A stretch of DNA of 39,682 nucleotides, from positions 1 to 39,682 of the forward strand of contig JAIUMM010000013.1 of NCBI GenBank assembly GCA_022565615.1, given 5' to 3'. Positions 32,328-39,496 of this stretch are shown here, piece after piece (within the stretch, counting starts at the first letter, position 1; every line of letters starts with the position of its first letter). The position numbers were made by a program, and so were the translations under genes. Below the pieces are notes generated by a model. The model saw only the letters and a list, made by a program, of their open reading frames with translations, did not search any database and was not told the origin of the DNA. This DNA comes from Nanobdellota archaeon. Lineage in GTDB: Archaea > Nanobdellota > Nanobdellia > Woesearchaeales > UBA583.

Positions 32328-32897
32328 TTAAAATACTCTATTAAAATCCATCTTCCTTCCTTTTGAGAGGTAATTTAAATAATATTTTTCTTTTTTTGAA
32401 ATAACTCCTACTGCTTCTTTGTGCGTAGTATATACTATTTGAAATGGGGCTGTTTGAATTTCACTTTCTTCTTGAATTTCATCAAAGAATAAATTTTCAC
32501 CACTTACATAAGAACTTAGATATTCATCTTTTAAAATTACATAATTTTGAGTGGCGTGATTGAGTAACTGTGTACCTTCAATTGAGAGTCTAATTTCTCC
32601 TGTATCTAATTTAGTACCAATATAGAGTCCAATTGAATTCATTCTTGTAATGTTATCGGGAATTTTTGGAATTGTTGAGAAATATAACTTATTTTTTGAA
32701 TTAATGAACATAATTTTAGGATATAGTTTAAAAGTAGTATTATATGTGTCTTCAATTTTTATAATTATTGAGTCCATCTCTTCTTTTGGTATTTGTTCAA
32801 GTGTAATTTTAGGTTTAGTTGATGAATTTGAACTATACTTAGATTTTTTAGAATTATGTTTATACGATTTTTTTGAAGAATTGGAGGAGGATTTCAT
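32328..32897 (-). CDS. PUA-like RNA-binding protein (Nop2/RsmF C-terminal-like)
   Basis: 189 aa. A low-complexity Ser/Lys N-terminus (about 1-30) is followed by an alpha/beta part. A GLYIGTKLDTGEIRLSIEGT block and a C-terminal APFQIVYTTHKEAVGVISKK to LSKGRKMDF segment complete it. This order resembles the RNA-binding extension of Nop2/RsmF tRNA or rRNA m5C methyltransferases (pre-PUA plus PUA-like), here free-standing without a methyltransferase domain. It is the last gene of the minus-strand group behind rpo7 and spt4. The call is moderate and rests on the pattern only. Confidence 0.5.
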   Translation of the reverse strand: MKSSSNSSKKSYKHNSKKSKYSSNSSTKPKITLEQIPKEEMDSIIIKIEDTYNTTFKLYPKIMFINSKNKLYFSTIPKIPDNITRMNSIGLYIGTKLDTGEIRLSIEGTQLLNHATQNYVILKDEYLSSYVSGENLFFDEIQEESEIQTAPFQIVYTTHKEAVGVISKKEKYYLNYLSKGRKMDFNRVF

Positions 32898-32974
32898 TTT
32901 TTAAGATTATACTATTATTTTATTGTAGGCGCTGTTAAAATTATAAAAATATTTTATAATACTAGTTATAGTAG

Positions 32975-33163
32975 TTACCACTCAATTGCATATTGGCCAA
33001 TGTGTTTTTTATTTGCTTTTTGTGCAATTACTGAATTAGTATCAAAAATAATTAATCTTCCTTTATATTTTTCAACAAATTGTGTTGATTTTGTAATTGG
33101 ACATTCTTCTTCTTTAACATCTACTAATGCTCCGCTTTGTTGTGCTACTTTATATTTTGCCAT
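32975..33163 (-). CDS. spt4: transcription elongation factor Spt4 (RpoE'') with degenerate zinc site
   Basis: 62 aa. The C-terminal two thirds, KYKGRLIIFDTNSVIAQKAN and GQYAIEW, match archaeal Spt4 (family: WxGxxIIxDPxxSxIAKKxxxxxxGxYAxxV). The zinc ribbon should show two CxxC pairs; here the first reads VAQQSGA (both Cys lost) and the second ECPITKS (last Cys to Thr), leaving one cysteine. The protein may have lost zinc while keeping the Spt5-binding strand. It follows rpo7 (RpoE'), the classic archaeal gene pair, 102 nt apart. Confidence 0.82.
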   Translation of the reverse strand: MAKYKVAQQSGALVDVKEEECPITKSTQFVEKYKGRLIIFDTNSVIAQKANKKHIGQYAIEW

Positions 33164-33202
33164 TTTAATTCATTCTAATGTGTTTATGTTTATTTACTTT
33201 TT

Positions 33203-33241
33203 GGCAAAAGGCAAGAACGTAAGTGTCTTCCATTTTGCCAT
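33203..33241 (-). repeat. spt4 start-like decoy and hairpin in the rpo7-spt4 spacer
   Basis: On the minus strand ATGGCAAAAT at 33241 repeats the first ten bases of spt4 (ATGGCAAAAT at 33163), 78 bp upstream. The same stretch pairs with GGCAAAA at 33203-33209 (arms GGCAAAA/TTTTGCC, with further AAGA/TCTT pairs inside). The frame from 33241 gives only a short peptide. Confidence 0.5.
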
Positions 33242-33265
33242 TTTTTCTAGTATTTTTGTATTTAT

Positions 33266-33799
33266 TTAATTAGATTTCTCTAACCACTCTAATGCACCAA
33301 GTCCTGGTTGTCTCATTGTTAAACCAATTTTAACATTTCTAATATCTTTAAATGAGACTGCAACAATACTTGCTCTTACATATTGTTCAGCTTTTAGAGT
33401 TTGACCTGTTTGAGAACCAAGTAATACTCCTGTATTTGAAAATGATACTTGATCAACCATTGTTTGAGATAAGTGAACTAAACCATCTAATACTCCCATA
33501 TTTACAAACATTCCAAAATTTGTAACTGAAGATACAGTTCCTTCAATTACTTCGTGCAATTCTGGTTTAAATGTTAAAAGTGTAAATTCAACATTGTAAT
33601 GCCTTGATGGGTCTTCAGCGAGTTTAAATCCTTCTCCAATTGTTAAAATATCTAAAACCGTAATTACTAATCCTAAATCTTCAGTAGTTTTATTAGAATA
33701 GTTTCTCAAAATTTGCTCATAAATTGATTCTCGCAAGTCACCTTCAAATAAATCAGGACTTAAATCAACATAATCTTTCACTTGAGTTTCATAGAACAT
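33266..33799 (-). CDS. rpo7: RNA polymerase subunit Rpo7 (RpoE')
   Basis: 177 aa. The N-terminal RNP-like tip domain (MFYETQVKDYVDLSPDLF) and the C-terminal S1/OB domain (VIEGTVSSVTNFGMFVNMGVLDGLVHLSQ) give the full Rpo7 architecture. DILTIGEGFKLAEDPSRHYNVEFTLL in between is the conserved linker. The end IRNVKIGLTMRQPGLGALEWL is also typical. With Rpo4 it forms the polymerase stalk that grips nascent RNA and helps opening of DNA. Spt4, an elongation factor subunit, follows in the same direction. Rpo4 is not in the window. Confidence 0.95.
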   Translation of the reverse strand: MFYETQVKDYVDLSPDLFEGDLRESIYEQILRNYSNKTTEDLGLVITVLDILTIGEGFKLAEDPSRHYNVEFTLLTFKPELHEVIEGTVSSVTNFGMFVNMGVLDGLVHLSQTMVDQVSFSNTGVLLGSQTGQTLKAEQYVRASIVAVSFKDIRNVKIGLTMRQPGLGALEWLEKSN

Positions 33800-33953
33800 A
33801 TTATAATAATTACGATTTTATTTATAAAGATTATGGGCAAATTCACATTTTTTAGAAAGTTTTTATTTATTATTAAGTATTATTAAGTAACTTTTCACAT
33901 AAAACTCTATTTTTATAAAAAAAGTTTTTAAATTAAAGTGTTCTAAATTTAAT

Positions 33954-34688
33954 ATGGATGAAAAAGAGGTTTCCTCTGAGGTTGAAAATATTAATTTAGT
34001 TCATTATAATAATATTCATAAATTTGATCGATTTTTTATTCGTTATTTTACATTATTACCTGATTTTCGACATAAATTTTTGCTATTTTCTCTTTTAGTT
34101 TTAGGCTTGATTATTTCATCGGACTTATTTAAATTCATTCTTAATGATGATATTTTAAAGGAACCTTATATTGCGAGTTTACTTATTAGTGGTTTGATAT
34201 CAGCATTTGTTTTTATTATATATATAGTTATTTTTCTTCTAAAAAAAGATATGTTAAGTAAAAAATATTGGGATGATTTTTTTAGTTATTTTAATTCAGC
34301 ATTTGAAATAGCAATTTATGTTATAATTATAATGTATGCGGGTAATTCTTACACTTATGAAAATTCTACTTTGTTTAATATGTTCTTTATTTGTCTTTTA
34401 GGTTATTTAGGTTTATTTATACTTATTACAATTAGAACAATTTTATTTCAAAATAGTTATTCACAAGACTCAAATACAGGGATAAATTTGAGTAAATTGA
34501 GTATTAATGCACAAGAAGACTCATTTTTACAGATATTATTGATGGCAGGAATTTTAAGTTTATGTTTAATCGTCTCATATATTTTTACATCAATACATAT
34601 TTCAATATTATTACTTATTTTTTTATTTTTAATTCATTTTTTATATGTTATAAAAATATATCTCACAGGTATTGTAATTGAGCCTTAG
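33954..34688 (+). CDS. hypothetical multi-spanning membrane protein
   Basis: 244 aa. The N-terminal 50 residues are soluble and acidic/aromatic (DEKEVSSEVENIN, NNIHKFDRFFIRYFT). About six membrane helices follow (KFLLFSLLVLGLII, SLLISGLISAFVFIIYIVIF, AIYVIIIMYAG, FNMFFICLLGYLGLFILI, ILLMAGILSLCLIVSYIF, SILLLIFLFLIHFLYVI). The loop after helix 4 carries a serine-rich stretch. No family is recognised and there is no obvious partner. Its promoter TTTTTATAAAAAAAGTTTTTAAATTAAAG lies 25-40 nt upstream. Confidence 0.65.
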   Translation: MDEKEVSSEVENINLVHYNNIHKFDRFFIRYFTLLPDFRHKFLLFSLLVLGLIISSDLFKFILNDDILKEPYIASLLISGLISAFVFIIYIVIFLLKKDMLSKKYWDDFFSYFNSAFEIAIYVIIIMYAGNSYTYENSTLFNMFFICLLGYLGLFILITIRTILFQNSYSQDSNTGINLSKLSINAQEDSFLQILLMAGILSLCLIVSYIFTSIHISILLLIFLFLIHFLYVIKIYLTGIVIEP

Positions 34689-34816
34689 AATCAGATTAAA
34701 CTAAGTTTATATTTGAAAAATCTAGATGTTTTATTTTAAATATTTTTTAGAGTAAATTTATTTTTTTAAATATGATGCTTAACAACATTTAAATAATCTT
34801 TATTATTAGTATATAT

Positions 34817-36220
34817 ATGACTGAAAATTTGTTGTTTGAACCAAGTAGAGAATTATATGAAACTCCTGATAAAGTTGTTAATAAATATATTTCTTCAGGA
34901 GGTTTAACTGAAGAAGTTGTTCGAAAAATTTCTCAAGATAAAAATGAACCTGAGTGGATGCTTCAAAAAAGACTTAAAGCTTTAGAATTGTATAATCAAA
35001 CTCCTCTTCCTAAATGGGGACCTAGTCTTGAAAAATTAGATTTAGACAATATTGTATATTATTCAGATCCTGATGCAAAAGAGTCAACTAGTTGGGATGA
35101 TGTTCCTGAAGATATTAAAAAAACGTTTGAGAGATTAGGTATTCCTGAAGCTGAAAGAGAGGCTTTAAGTGGTGTTGGTGCTCAATATGATAGTGGTGTT
35201 GTATATCATAATTTAAAAAAAGAGTGGGAGGATAAGGGAGTTGTGTTTGAGAATATGGATGTTGCAGTTCATAAATATCCTGAACTTGTTAAAAAATATT
35301 TTATGACTTCTTGTATTCCAATTACTGATCATAAATTTGTAATGTTGCACGCTGCTGTTTGGAGTGGTGGAACATTTATTTATGTGCCTCCAGGGGTTAC
35401 TGTAGATGTTCCTCTTCAGGCATATTTTAGAATGAATCAAGAAAGTGGAGGTCAGTTTGAACATACACTCATTATTGCTGATAAAGGTGCTCACATTCAA
35501 TATATTGAAGGATGTTCTGCTCCTAGATATGAGAAATCCGCTCTTCATGCTGGATGTGTTGAATTACATGTTCTTGAAGATGGGTATATTAAATATTCAA
35601 GTATTGAGAATTGGTCAAAAAATACGTTTAATTTGAATACAAAAAGGGCAATGGTTCATAAAAATGCTAAAGTTGAGTGGATTAATGGAAATTTAGGCTC
35701 AGGAGTTACAATGTTGTATCCAGCTTCAGTATTGATTGGAGAGGGAGCTCAAAGTGAGAGTTTGGGAATTGCATTTGCAGGACCAGATCAGTTTCAAGAT
35801 ACAGGTTCAAAAGTAACTCATATGGCTAAAAATACGTCTTCAAAAATTACTGCTAAGAGTATTTCAACTGGAGGGGGAATTGCATCCTATAGAGGTCTTG
35901 TGAAAATTAATCCAAGTGCGAGTGGTTCAAAAGTGAGTGTTGAGTGTGACGCTTTAATGGTGGGGGACACTTCACAGAGTTTAACATATCCTCAAATGGA
36001 GAATTTATGTGAAGATTCACACATTGCTCATGAAGCAAGAGTTGGAAAAATTGGAGATGAACAATTAATGTATTTAATGAGTAGAGGACTTAGTGAAGAG
36101 GAGGCTATGGAGCTCATTGTAGGAGGATTTATTAATCCAATTATTAAAGAACTTCCTCTTGAATATGCTGCTGAGTTGAATAAATTAATTCAATTGGAGA
36201 TGGAAGGATCACTGGGTTAA
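34817..36220 (+). CDS. sufB: Fe-S cluster scaffold SufB
   Basis: 467 aa, the length of SufB. Marks include SWDDVPEDIKKTFERLGIPE, SGVGAQYDSGVVYHNLKKEW, FIYVPPGVTVDVPLQAYFRMN, YIEGCSAPRYEKSALHAGCVEL and SSIENWSKNTFNLNTKRA. Toward the C-terminus are VGDTSQSLTYPQMEN, HIAHEARVGKIGDEQLMYLM and GFINPIIKELPLEYAAEL. SufB with SufC and SufD assembles Fe-S clusters. The neighbouring sufC (ATPase) is absent; it must be elsewhere or the partner is different. Monocistronic, with a likely terminator directly after the stop. Confidence 0.96.
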   Translation: MTENLLFEPSRELYETPDKVVNKYISSGGLTEEVVRKISQDKNEPEWMLQKRLKALELYNQTPLPKWGPSLEKLDLDNIVYYSDPDAKESTSWDDVPEDIKKTFERLGIPEAEREALSGVGAQYDSGVVYHNLKKEWEDKGVVFENMDVAVHKYPELVKKYFMTSCIPITDHKFVMLHAAVWSGGTFIYVPPGVTVDVPLQAYFRMNQESGGQFEHTLIIADKGAHIQYIEGCSAPRYEKSALHAGCVELHVLEDGYIKYSSIENWSKNTFNLNTKRAMVHKNAKVEWINGNLGSGVTMLYPASVLIGEGAQSESLGIAFAGPDQFQDTGSKVTHMAKNTSSKITAKSISTGGGIASYRGLVKINPSASGSKVSVECDALMVGDTSQSLTYPQMENLCEDSHIAHEARVGKIGDEQLMYLMSRGLSEEEAMELIVGGFINPIIKELPLEYAAELNKLIQLEMEGSLG

Positions 36221-36240
36221 AGTTTTGCAAAGCAAAACTT
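36220..36240 (+). terminator. perfect 9-bp hairpin after sufB
   Basis: AAGTTTTGC-AAA-GCAAAACTT begins at the last base of the sufB stop codon (TAA, 36218-36220) and is followed by T-rich sequence. It belongs to the same class of tight hairpins found near tRNA fragments in this window. A terminator role is inferred. Confidence 0.5.
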
Positions 36241-36332
36241 GATTTATTTTTAGTGAAAATTAATATTTATTTTTTTATTTTTAATTATTTATTTTTAATT
36301 AGTTTTATAAGTTTGGAAACTATTAATTTAAT

Positions 36333-36464
36333 ATGAATTTTGAATTAGATACTGAAGAACTCTCTAAAGAAACTCTTCAAAATTTAAAAGAAGCAGAAGA
36401 GGATGTAAAAGCAGGAAGAGTAATTTATTAAGAAGAATTAAAAAAAGAACTAGGAGTTGAGTAA
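36333..36464 (+). pseudogene. decayed antitoxin gene of a toxin-antitoxin pair
   Basis: The frame from ATG 36333 reads NFELDTEELSKETLQNLKEA, then VKAGRVIY, an in-frame TAA at 36429-36431, and EELKKELGVE to a TAA at 36464. The shape is that of small RelB-like antitoxins (long helix, then a short GRVI-xx-EELKKELG motif). The single internal stop cuts off the last ten residues. The toxin begins two bases downstream. Confidence 0.6.
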
Positions 36465-36466
36465 AA

Positions 36467-36720
36467 ATGGTTTATGAAGTTGAATTGAGAGATAAATCAA
36501 AAGGATAATTACAAAATTTTTCACAAAGTGATAGAAAAAGAGTAATTTCAGTTTTAGAAAGAATTAGGATTGGCCCATATTTTCACCTAAAAAATTAGTA
36601 GGAAATCCTTATTTTAGAGTTCGTGTAGGAGATTTGAGAATTATTGTTGACATAAAAGATGATAAATTGATAATTTTAGTATTAGAACTTGAAAATCGTA
36701 GAAATATTTATGAAAATTAG
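36467..36720 (+). pseudogene. decayed RelE-family toxin gene
   Basis: ATG 36467 gives VYEVELRDKSKG, then TAA at 36506-36508. The frame continues LQNFSQSDRKRVISVLERIR, needs a one-base shift near 36585-36595 (TATTTTCACCTAAAAAATTAG), and resumes as KKLVGNPYFRVRVGDLRIIV, ending in LELENRRNIYEN. These are the RelE/ParE core motifs (VGxxxFRVRVGDLRIIVD, LxxENRxxIY). One stop plus one frameshift indicate inactivation. Confidence 0.75.
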
Positions 36721-36789
36721 TTTTATAAAACTTACAATATCTTTTAAATAATCAAAAACTTTAAATATTACTAACTTATAAAATTTTAT

Positions 36790-37038
36790 ATGGTTGAGCG
36801 TTTATATAGTGTAATTAATAAAGAATTAAATTTATTATATAAAGTTGCTAGAGATTTAGAAATAAAATTGAGAAATAACATTTCTAAGTCTGATTTTGAT
36901 GTATCTATAACAACTTTTCCAGGTGAGTATGGAATTTTAGTAACTCTTCCTAGTTCTTTAAGAGATTCTTTAAAATCGCCTCAAGGGTCTTATGATTATC
37001 AGGGAAGAAAAGTTCCTTTAGCTGTAGTTTATTACTAG
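36790..37038 (+). CDS. hypothetical small protein
   Basis: 82 aa, no membrane segment. Not recognised. The first half is a charged helix (SVINKELNLLYKVARDLEIKL), the second half beta-rich (DFDVSITTFPGEYGILVTLP) ending in KVPLAVVYY. It starts about 70 nt after the decayed toxin gene, with a TTTTAAATAATC element 40 nt upstream and CTTATAAAATT nearer. No link to the neighbours can be shown. Confidence 0.5.
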   Translation: MVERLYSVINKELNLLYKVARDLEIKLRNNISKSDFDVSITTFPGEYGILVTLPSSLRDSLKSPQGSYDYQGRKVPLAVVYY

Positions 37039-37075
37039 TTAAAAGAAATTCTTAAACTTTAATTTTAAAAATAGT

Positions 37076-37180
37076 ATAATGTCAGTTCTAAGATGAGAAA
37101 AAATCAAAGATTTTTAGCATCCGAAAAATTAGAAATTTTTCTAAGACTTAAACTCTTATCCTCATTTAAGTCTTTGTGTA
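37076..37180 (-). repeat. tRNA-Met 3'-end fragment followed by three hairpins
   Basis: ATAATGTCAGTTC (37076-37088) repeats the end of the elongator tRNA-Met 123 bp to its right. Then come three perfect hairpins in a row: AAAAATC-AAA-GATTTTT (37099-37115), GAAAAATT-AGA-AATTTTTC (37123-37141), and a 10-bp stem AAGACTTAAA/TTTAAGTCTT (37143-37152 with 37165-37174). No gene is seen. Confidence 0.7.
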
Positions 37181-37202
37181 TAAAAAAGATTTGTTAATAT
37201 AA

Positions 37203-37276
37203 TGTCAGTTCCGAGACTTGAACTCGGGACCTCCAGATTATGAGTCTGGCACTCTAACCAACTGAGCTAAACTGAC
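37203..37276 (-). tRNA. elongator tRNA-Met (CAT)
   Basis: Minus strand: acceptor GTCAGTT/AACTGAC with discriminator A, D stem GCTC/GAGT, anticodon stem CCAGA/TCTGG with loop CTCATAA, T stem CCGAG/CTCGG with loop TTCAAGT. The absence of the three-GC anticodon stem and of A1-U72 separates it from the initiator at 6734. A tRNA-Ile2 with modified C34 would also show CAT, so elongator Met is the likelier but not the only reading. Confidence 0.9.
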
Positions 37277-37314
37277 GTTGTTGATGTGAATTGTAATTTT
37301 TGAAATGAATTTAA

Positions 37315-37454
37315 TGTCAGTTCCAAGACTTGAAACCATCAAAATTTTAATTTTGAGGTACAAGAACGACTTGAACTTTGTTCAACAAAGTGTCTCGTGT
37401 CGTGGAACTCCCAGATTATGAGTCTGGCACTCTAACCAACTGAGCTAAACTGAC
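37315..37454 (-). pseudogene. second tRNA-Met copy interrupted in the T-arm
   Basis: From the 5' end through the anticodon stem it is identical to the intact copy; the acceptor strand and T-loop 3' half are also present (TTTCAAGTCTTGGAACTGAC). Between them about 66 extra bases are inserted at the T-stem/T-loop. They contain the hairpins TCAAAATT-TT-AATTTTGA and ACTTTGT-TCA-ACAAAGT and a second T-loop-like GACTTGAA. I see no single excision that restores a perfect T-stem, so a pseudogene is likelier; an unusual intron remains possible. Confidence 0.7.
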
Positions 37455-37512
37455 GTATATGTATTCAAATTTCATTGCTTTTATAAATATATTGTTATTT
37501 TATGTATTAGAG

Positions 37513-38145
37513 ATGTCACGAAAGCAAGGAAATTATATGAATAAAAGAGTTAGAGAGAATTTTTTTAAGCAATCTAAAGAGCTAAAAGTTCGAGCAAGGT
37601 CGTATTTTAAACTTGAACAATTAGATAATAAGTTTAATTTATTTGAAGATGTTACTGATGTTTTAGATTTAGGATGTGCTCCTGGTGGTTGGACTGAATA
37701 TATTAATAAAACATATCCTCACATTAAAATTGTAGGAGTAGATTTGCTTCCAATTAGACATGTTCATGAATTTAATGAAAATGTTGAATTTATTGAAGAT
37801 GATTTTAATGATTTAGGGCATTATGTTAAAGATAGAAAATTTGATTTAATTATTAGTGATATGGCTCCTGAATTTTCAGGAGTGAGTAAAATTGATAGGG
37901 GAAGAGTTCATGATATGAATCATACTACTCTTCAAATGTGTAAAAAATATTTGAAAGAAGGCGGAAATTTGGCAATTAAATCATTTGGAGGAAGTGATTT
38001 GATGGGTGTGAGAAAAGTAGCTTTAAAATTATTTAAAAGAGTTAAAGAGTATAAACCACATTCATCTGATCAAAGTAGTCCTGAGTTTTTTTTAGTATGT
38101 TTTAAGAGATTATCAGATAAGGAGATGTTTGAAGAAGAAAGCTAA
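37513..38145 (+). CDS. rlmE: RlmE/FtsJ-like rRNA 2'-O-ribose methyltransferase
   Basis: 210 aa from ATG 37513 (MSRKQGNYMNKR), selected because the TATA box TTTTATAAATA (37479-37489) is 29 nt upstream; longer frames would start inside the box. Family marks: RARSYFKLEQLDNKF, VLDLGCAPGGWTEYI (SAM site), IVGVDLLPI, FDLIISDMAPEFSG (catalytic Asp), GGNLAIKSFGGSD (catalytic Lys) and a final SPEFFLVC. It methylates 2'-OH of a uridine in the 23S rRNA A-loop in bacteria; the archaeal equivalent may act on rRNA or tRNA. Monocistronic. Confidence 0.93.
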   Translation: MSRKQGNYMNKRVRENFFKQSKELKVRARSYFKLEQLDNKFNLFEDVTDVLDLGCAPGGWTEYINKTYPHIKIVGVDLLPIRHVHEFNENVEFIEDDFNDLGHYVKDRKFDLIISDMAPEFSGVSKIDRGRVHDMNHTTLQMCKKYLKEGGNLAIKSFGGSDLMGVRKVALKLFKRVKEYKPHSSDQSSPEFFLVCFKRLSDKEMFEEES

Positions 38146-38265
38146 TTTTCTTATAATTTTAAAGTATTATTATATTTATTTTCCTTATTTTTTATTCATT
38201 TTTTAGTTTTTGAGATAAATTTTATAAATACTTTGTTCTTAGTTTATGTAGATTATTTATAAAAA

Positions 38266-39402
38266 ATGGCAAATAAAGATTATTATAAAGTTCTTGAAGT
38301 TGATAAAGGAGCTTCTAAGGAAGATATAAAGAAAGCTTATAAGAAAATGGCTCGAAAATATCATCCTGATGTTTCAAAAGAAGAGGGTGCAGAAGCTAAA
38401 TTTAAAGAAATTAATGAAGCAGCAGAAGTATTGTTAGATGATGAGAAAAGACAACGATATGATACATACGGAAGTGCAGATGGACCAAGTGGATTTGGAG
38501 GAGGAGGATTTGGAGGATTTGGTAGTTCAGGTGGATTTGATCCAAGAGATTTTGGTATTAATATAGATGATATTTTTGAAGGATTTGGATTTGGTGGATT
38601 TGGTTCAAATAGAGGAAGTAGTAGAAGTTCTTCAAGACAAAGGGATACAAGAGAGAGTACTCAAGTATATGTAACTCTTGATGATGTATATTTTGGTAAT
38701 AAAGTTGATGTGACATATCAAAGAGATGTTGAATGTGATTCTTGTAAAGGTACAGGAGGGGAAGGAGTTGAGACATGTTCAACTTGTAGTGGTTCAGGTG
38801 TTGTAATTGAGATGCAAAGAACAATGCTTGGAGCTATGAGAACTCAAAGAGTATGTCCTACTTGTAATGGTTCTGGAAAAACTATTAAACATAAATGTTC
38901 AAAATGTTCAGGTAGAGGGACTGTGCGTGAGAAAACTACTCAAACAATTACTATTCCAAAAGGAGTGGAGCATGGTGTAACACTTAGAGTGTCAGGTAAG
39001 GGGTCATATAATCCTGATACAAAGAGTTATGGAGATTTGTATGTGAGTATGTTATATAGAGATACTAAAGGATTTGAAATTGATGGTGCTGATTTGTATA
39101 AGCAAGAGGAAATTAATTTTGTGCAAGCAATTTTAGGAGATGAAATTGAATTTGAACACTTTAAGAAGACATTGAGTATGAAAATTCCAGCAGGAACTCA
39201 AGCTGGAACTACTTTGAGACTTAAAGGAAAAGGTTTACCTGTTATGGGAAGAGATGGTGTATTTGGAGATTTGTATGTTAAAGTAAAAGTTATTATTCCA
39301 ACTAAACTTAGTACTAAACAAAAAGAAATTTTACTTGAATATGCTCAAACGATGAAAGAAGATAAGGGATTTATGAGTCGGATGAAAAAATTCTTTAGTT
39401 AA
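38266..39402 (+). CDS. dnaJ: chaperone DnaJ (Hsp40)
   Basis: 378 aa with complete type I layout. J-domain (about 4-68) with the HPD loop in YHPDVSKEE; Gly/Phe-rich region (75-125); zinc domain with four CxxCxGxG repeats ([32 protein letters not shown]); C-terminal substrate-binding domain ([42 protein letters not shown]). It delivers unfolded clients to DnaK; dnaK and grpE are not adjacent. The TATA element TTTTATAAATAC is about 45 nt upstream. The zinc domain is fully kept, in contrast with L40e and Spt4. Confidence 0.97.
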   Translation: MANKDYYKVLEVDKGASKEDIKKAYKKMARKYHPDVSKEEGAEAKFKEINEAAEVLLDDEKRQRYDTYGSADGPSGFGGGGFGGFGSSGGFDPRDFGINIDDIFEGFGFGGFGSNRGSSRSSSRQRDTRESTQVYVTLDDVYFGNKVDVTYQRDVECDSCKGTGGEGVETCSTCSGSGVVIEMQRTMLGAMRTQRVCPTCNGSGKTIKHKCSKCSGRGTVREKTTQTITIPKGVEHGVTLRVSGKGSYNPDTKSYGDLYVSMLYRDTKGFEIDGADLYKQEEINFVQAILGDEIEFEHFKKTLSMKIPAGTQAGTTLRLKGKGLPVMGRDGVFGDLYVKVKVIIPTKLSTKQKEILLEYAQTMKEDKGFMSRMKKFFS

Positions 39403-39496
39403 TTTTATTTTTTAATGTATTACTATCTTTGTATTATCTACTATTATTTTAAAGTTATAACTTAGTTTTAAAAATAATAAATTTGTTTATTGAAAT

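Noticed and set aside
35213-35548. Minus-strand ORF inside sufB
   Set aside because: Antisense of a strongly conserved coding region, no promoter and no family resemblance.
38558-38824. Minus-strand ORF inside dnaJ
   Set aside because: It is the complement of the Gly/Phe and zinc regions, with low-complexity His/Tyr/Leu composition; a shadow of dnaJ.
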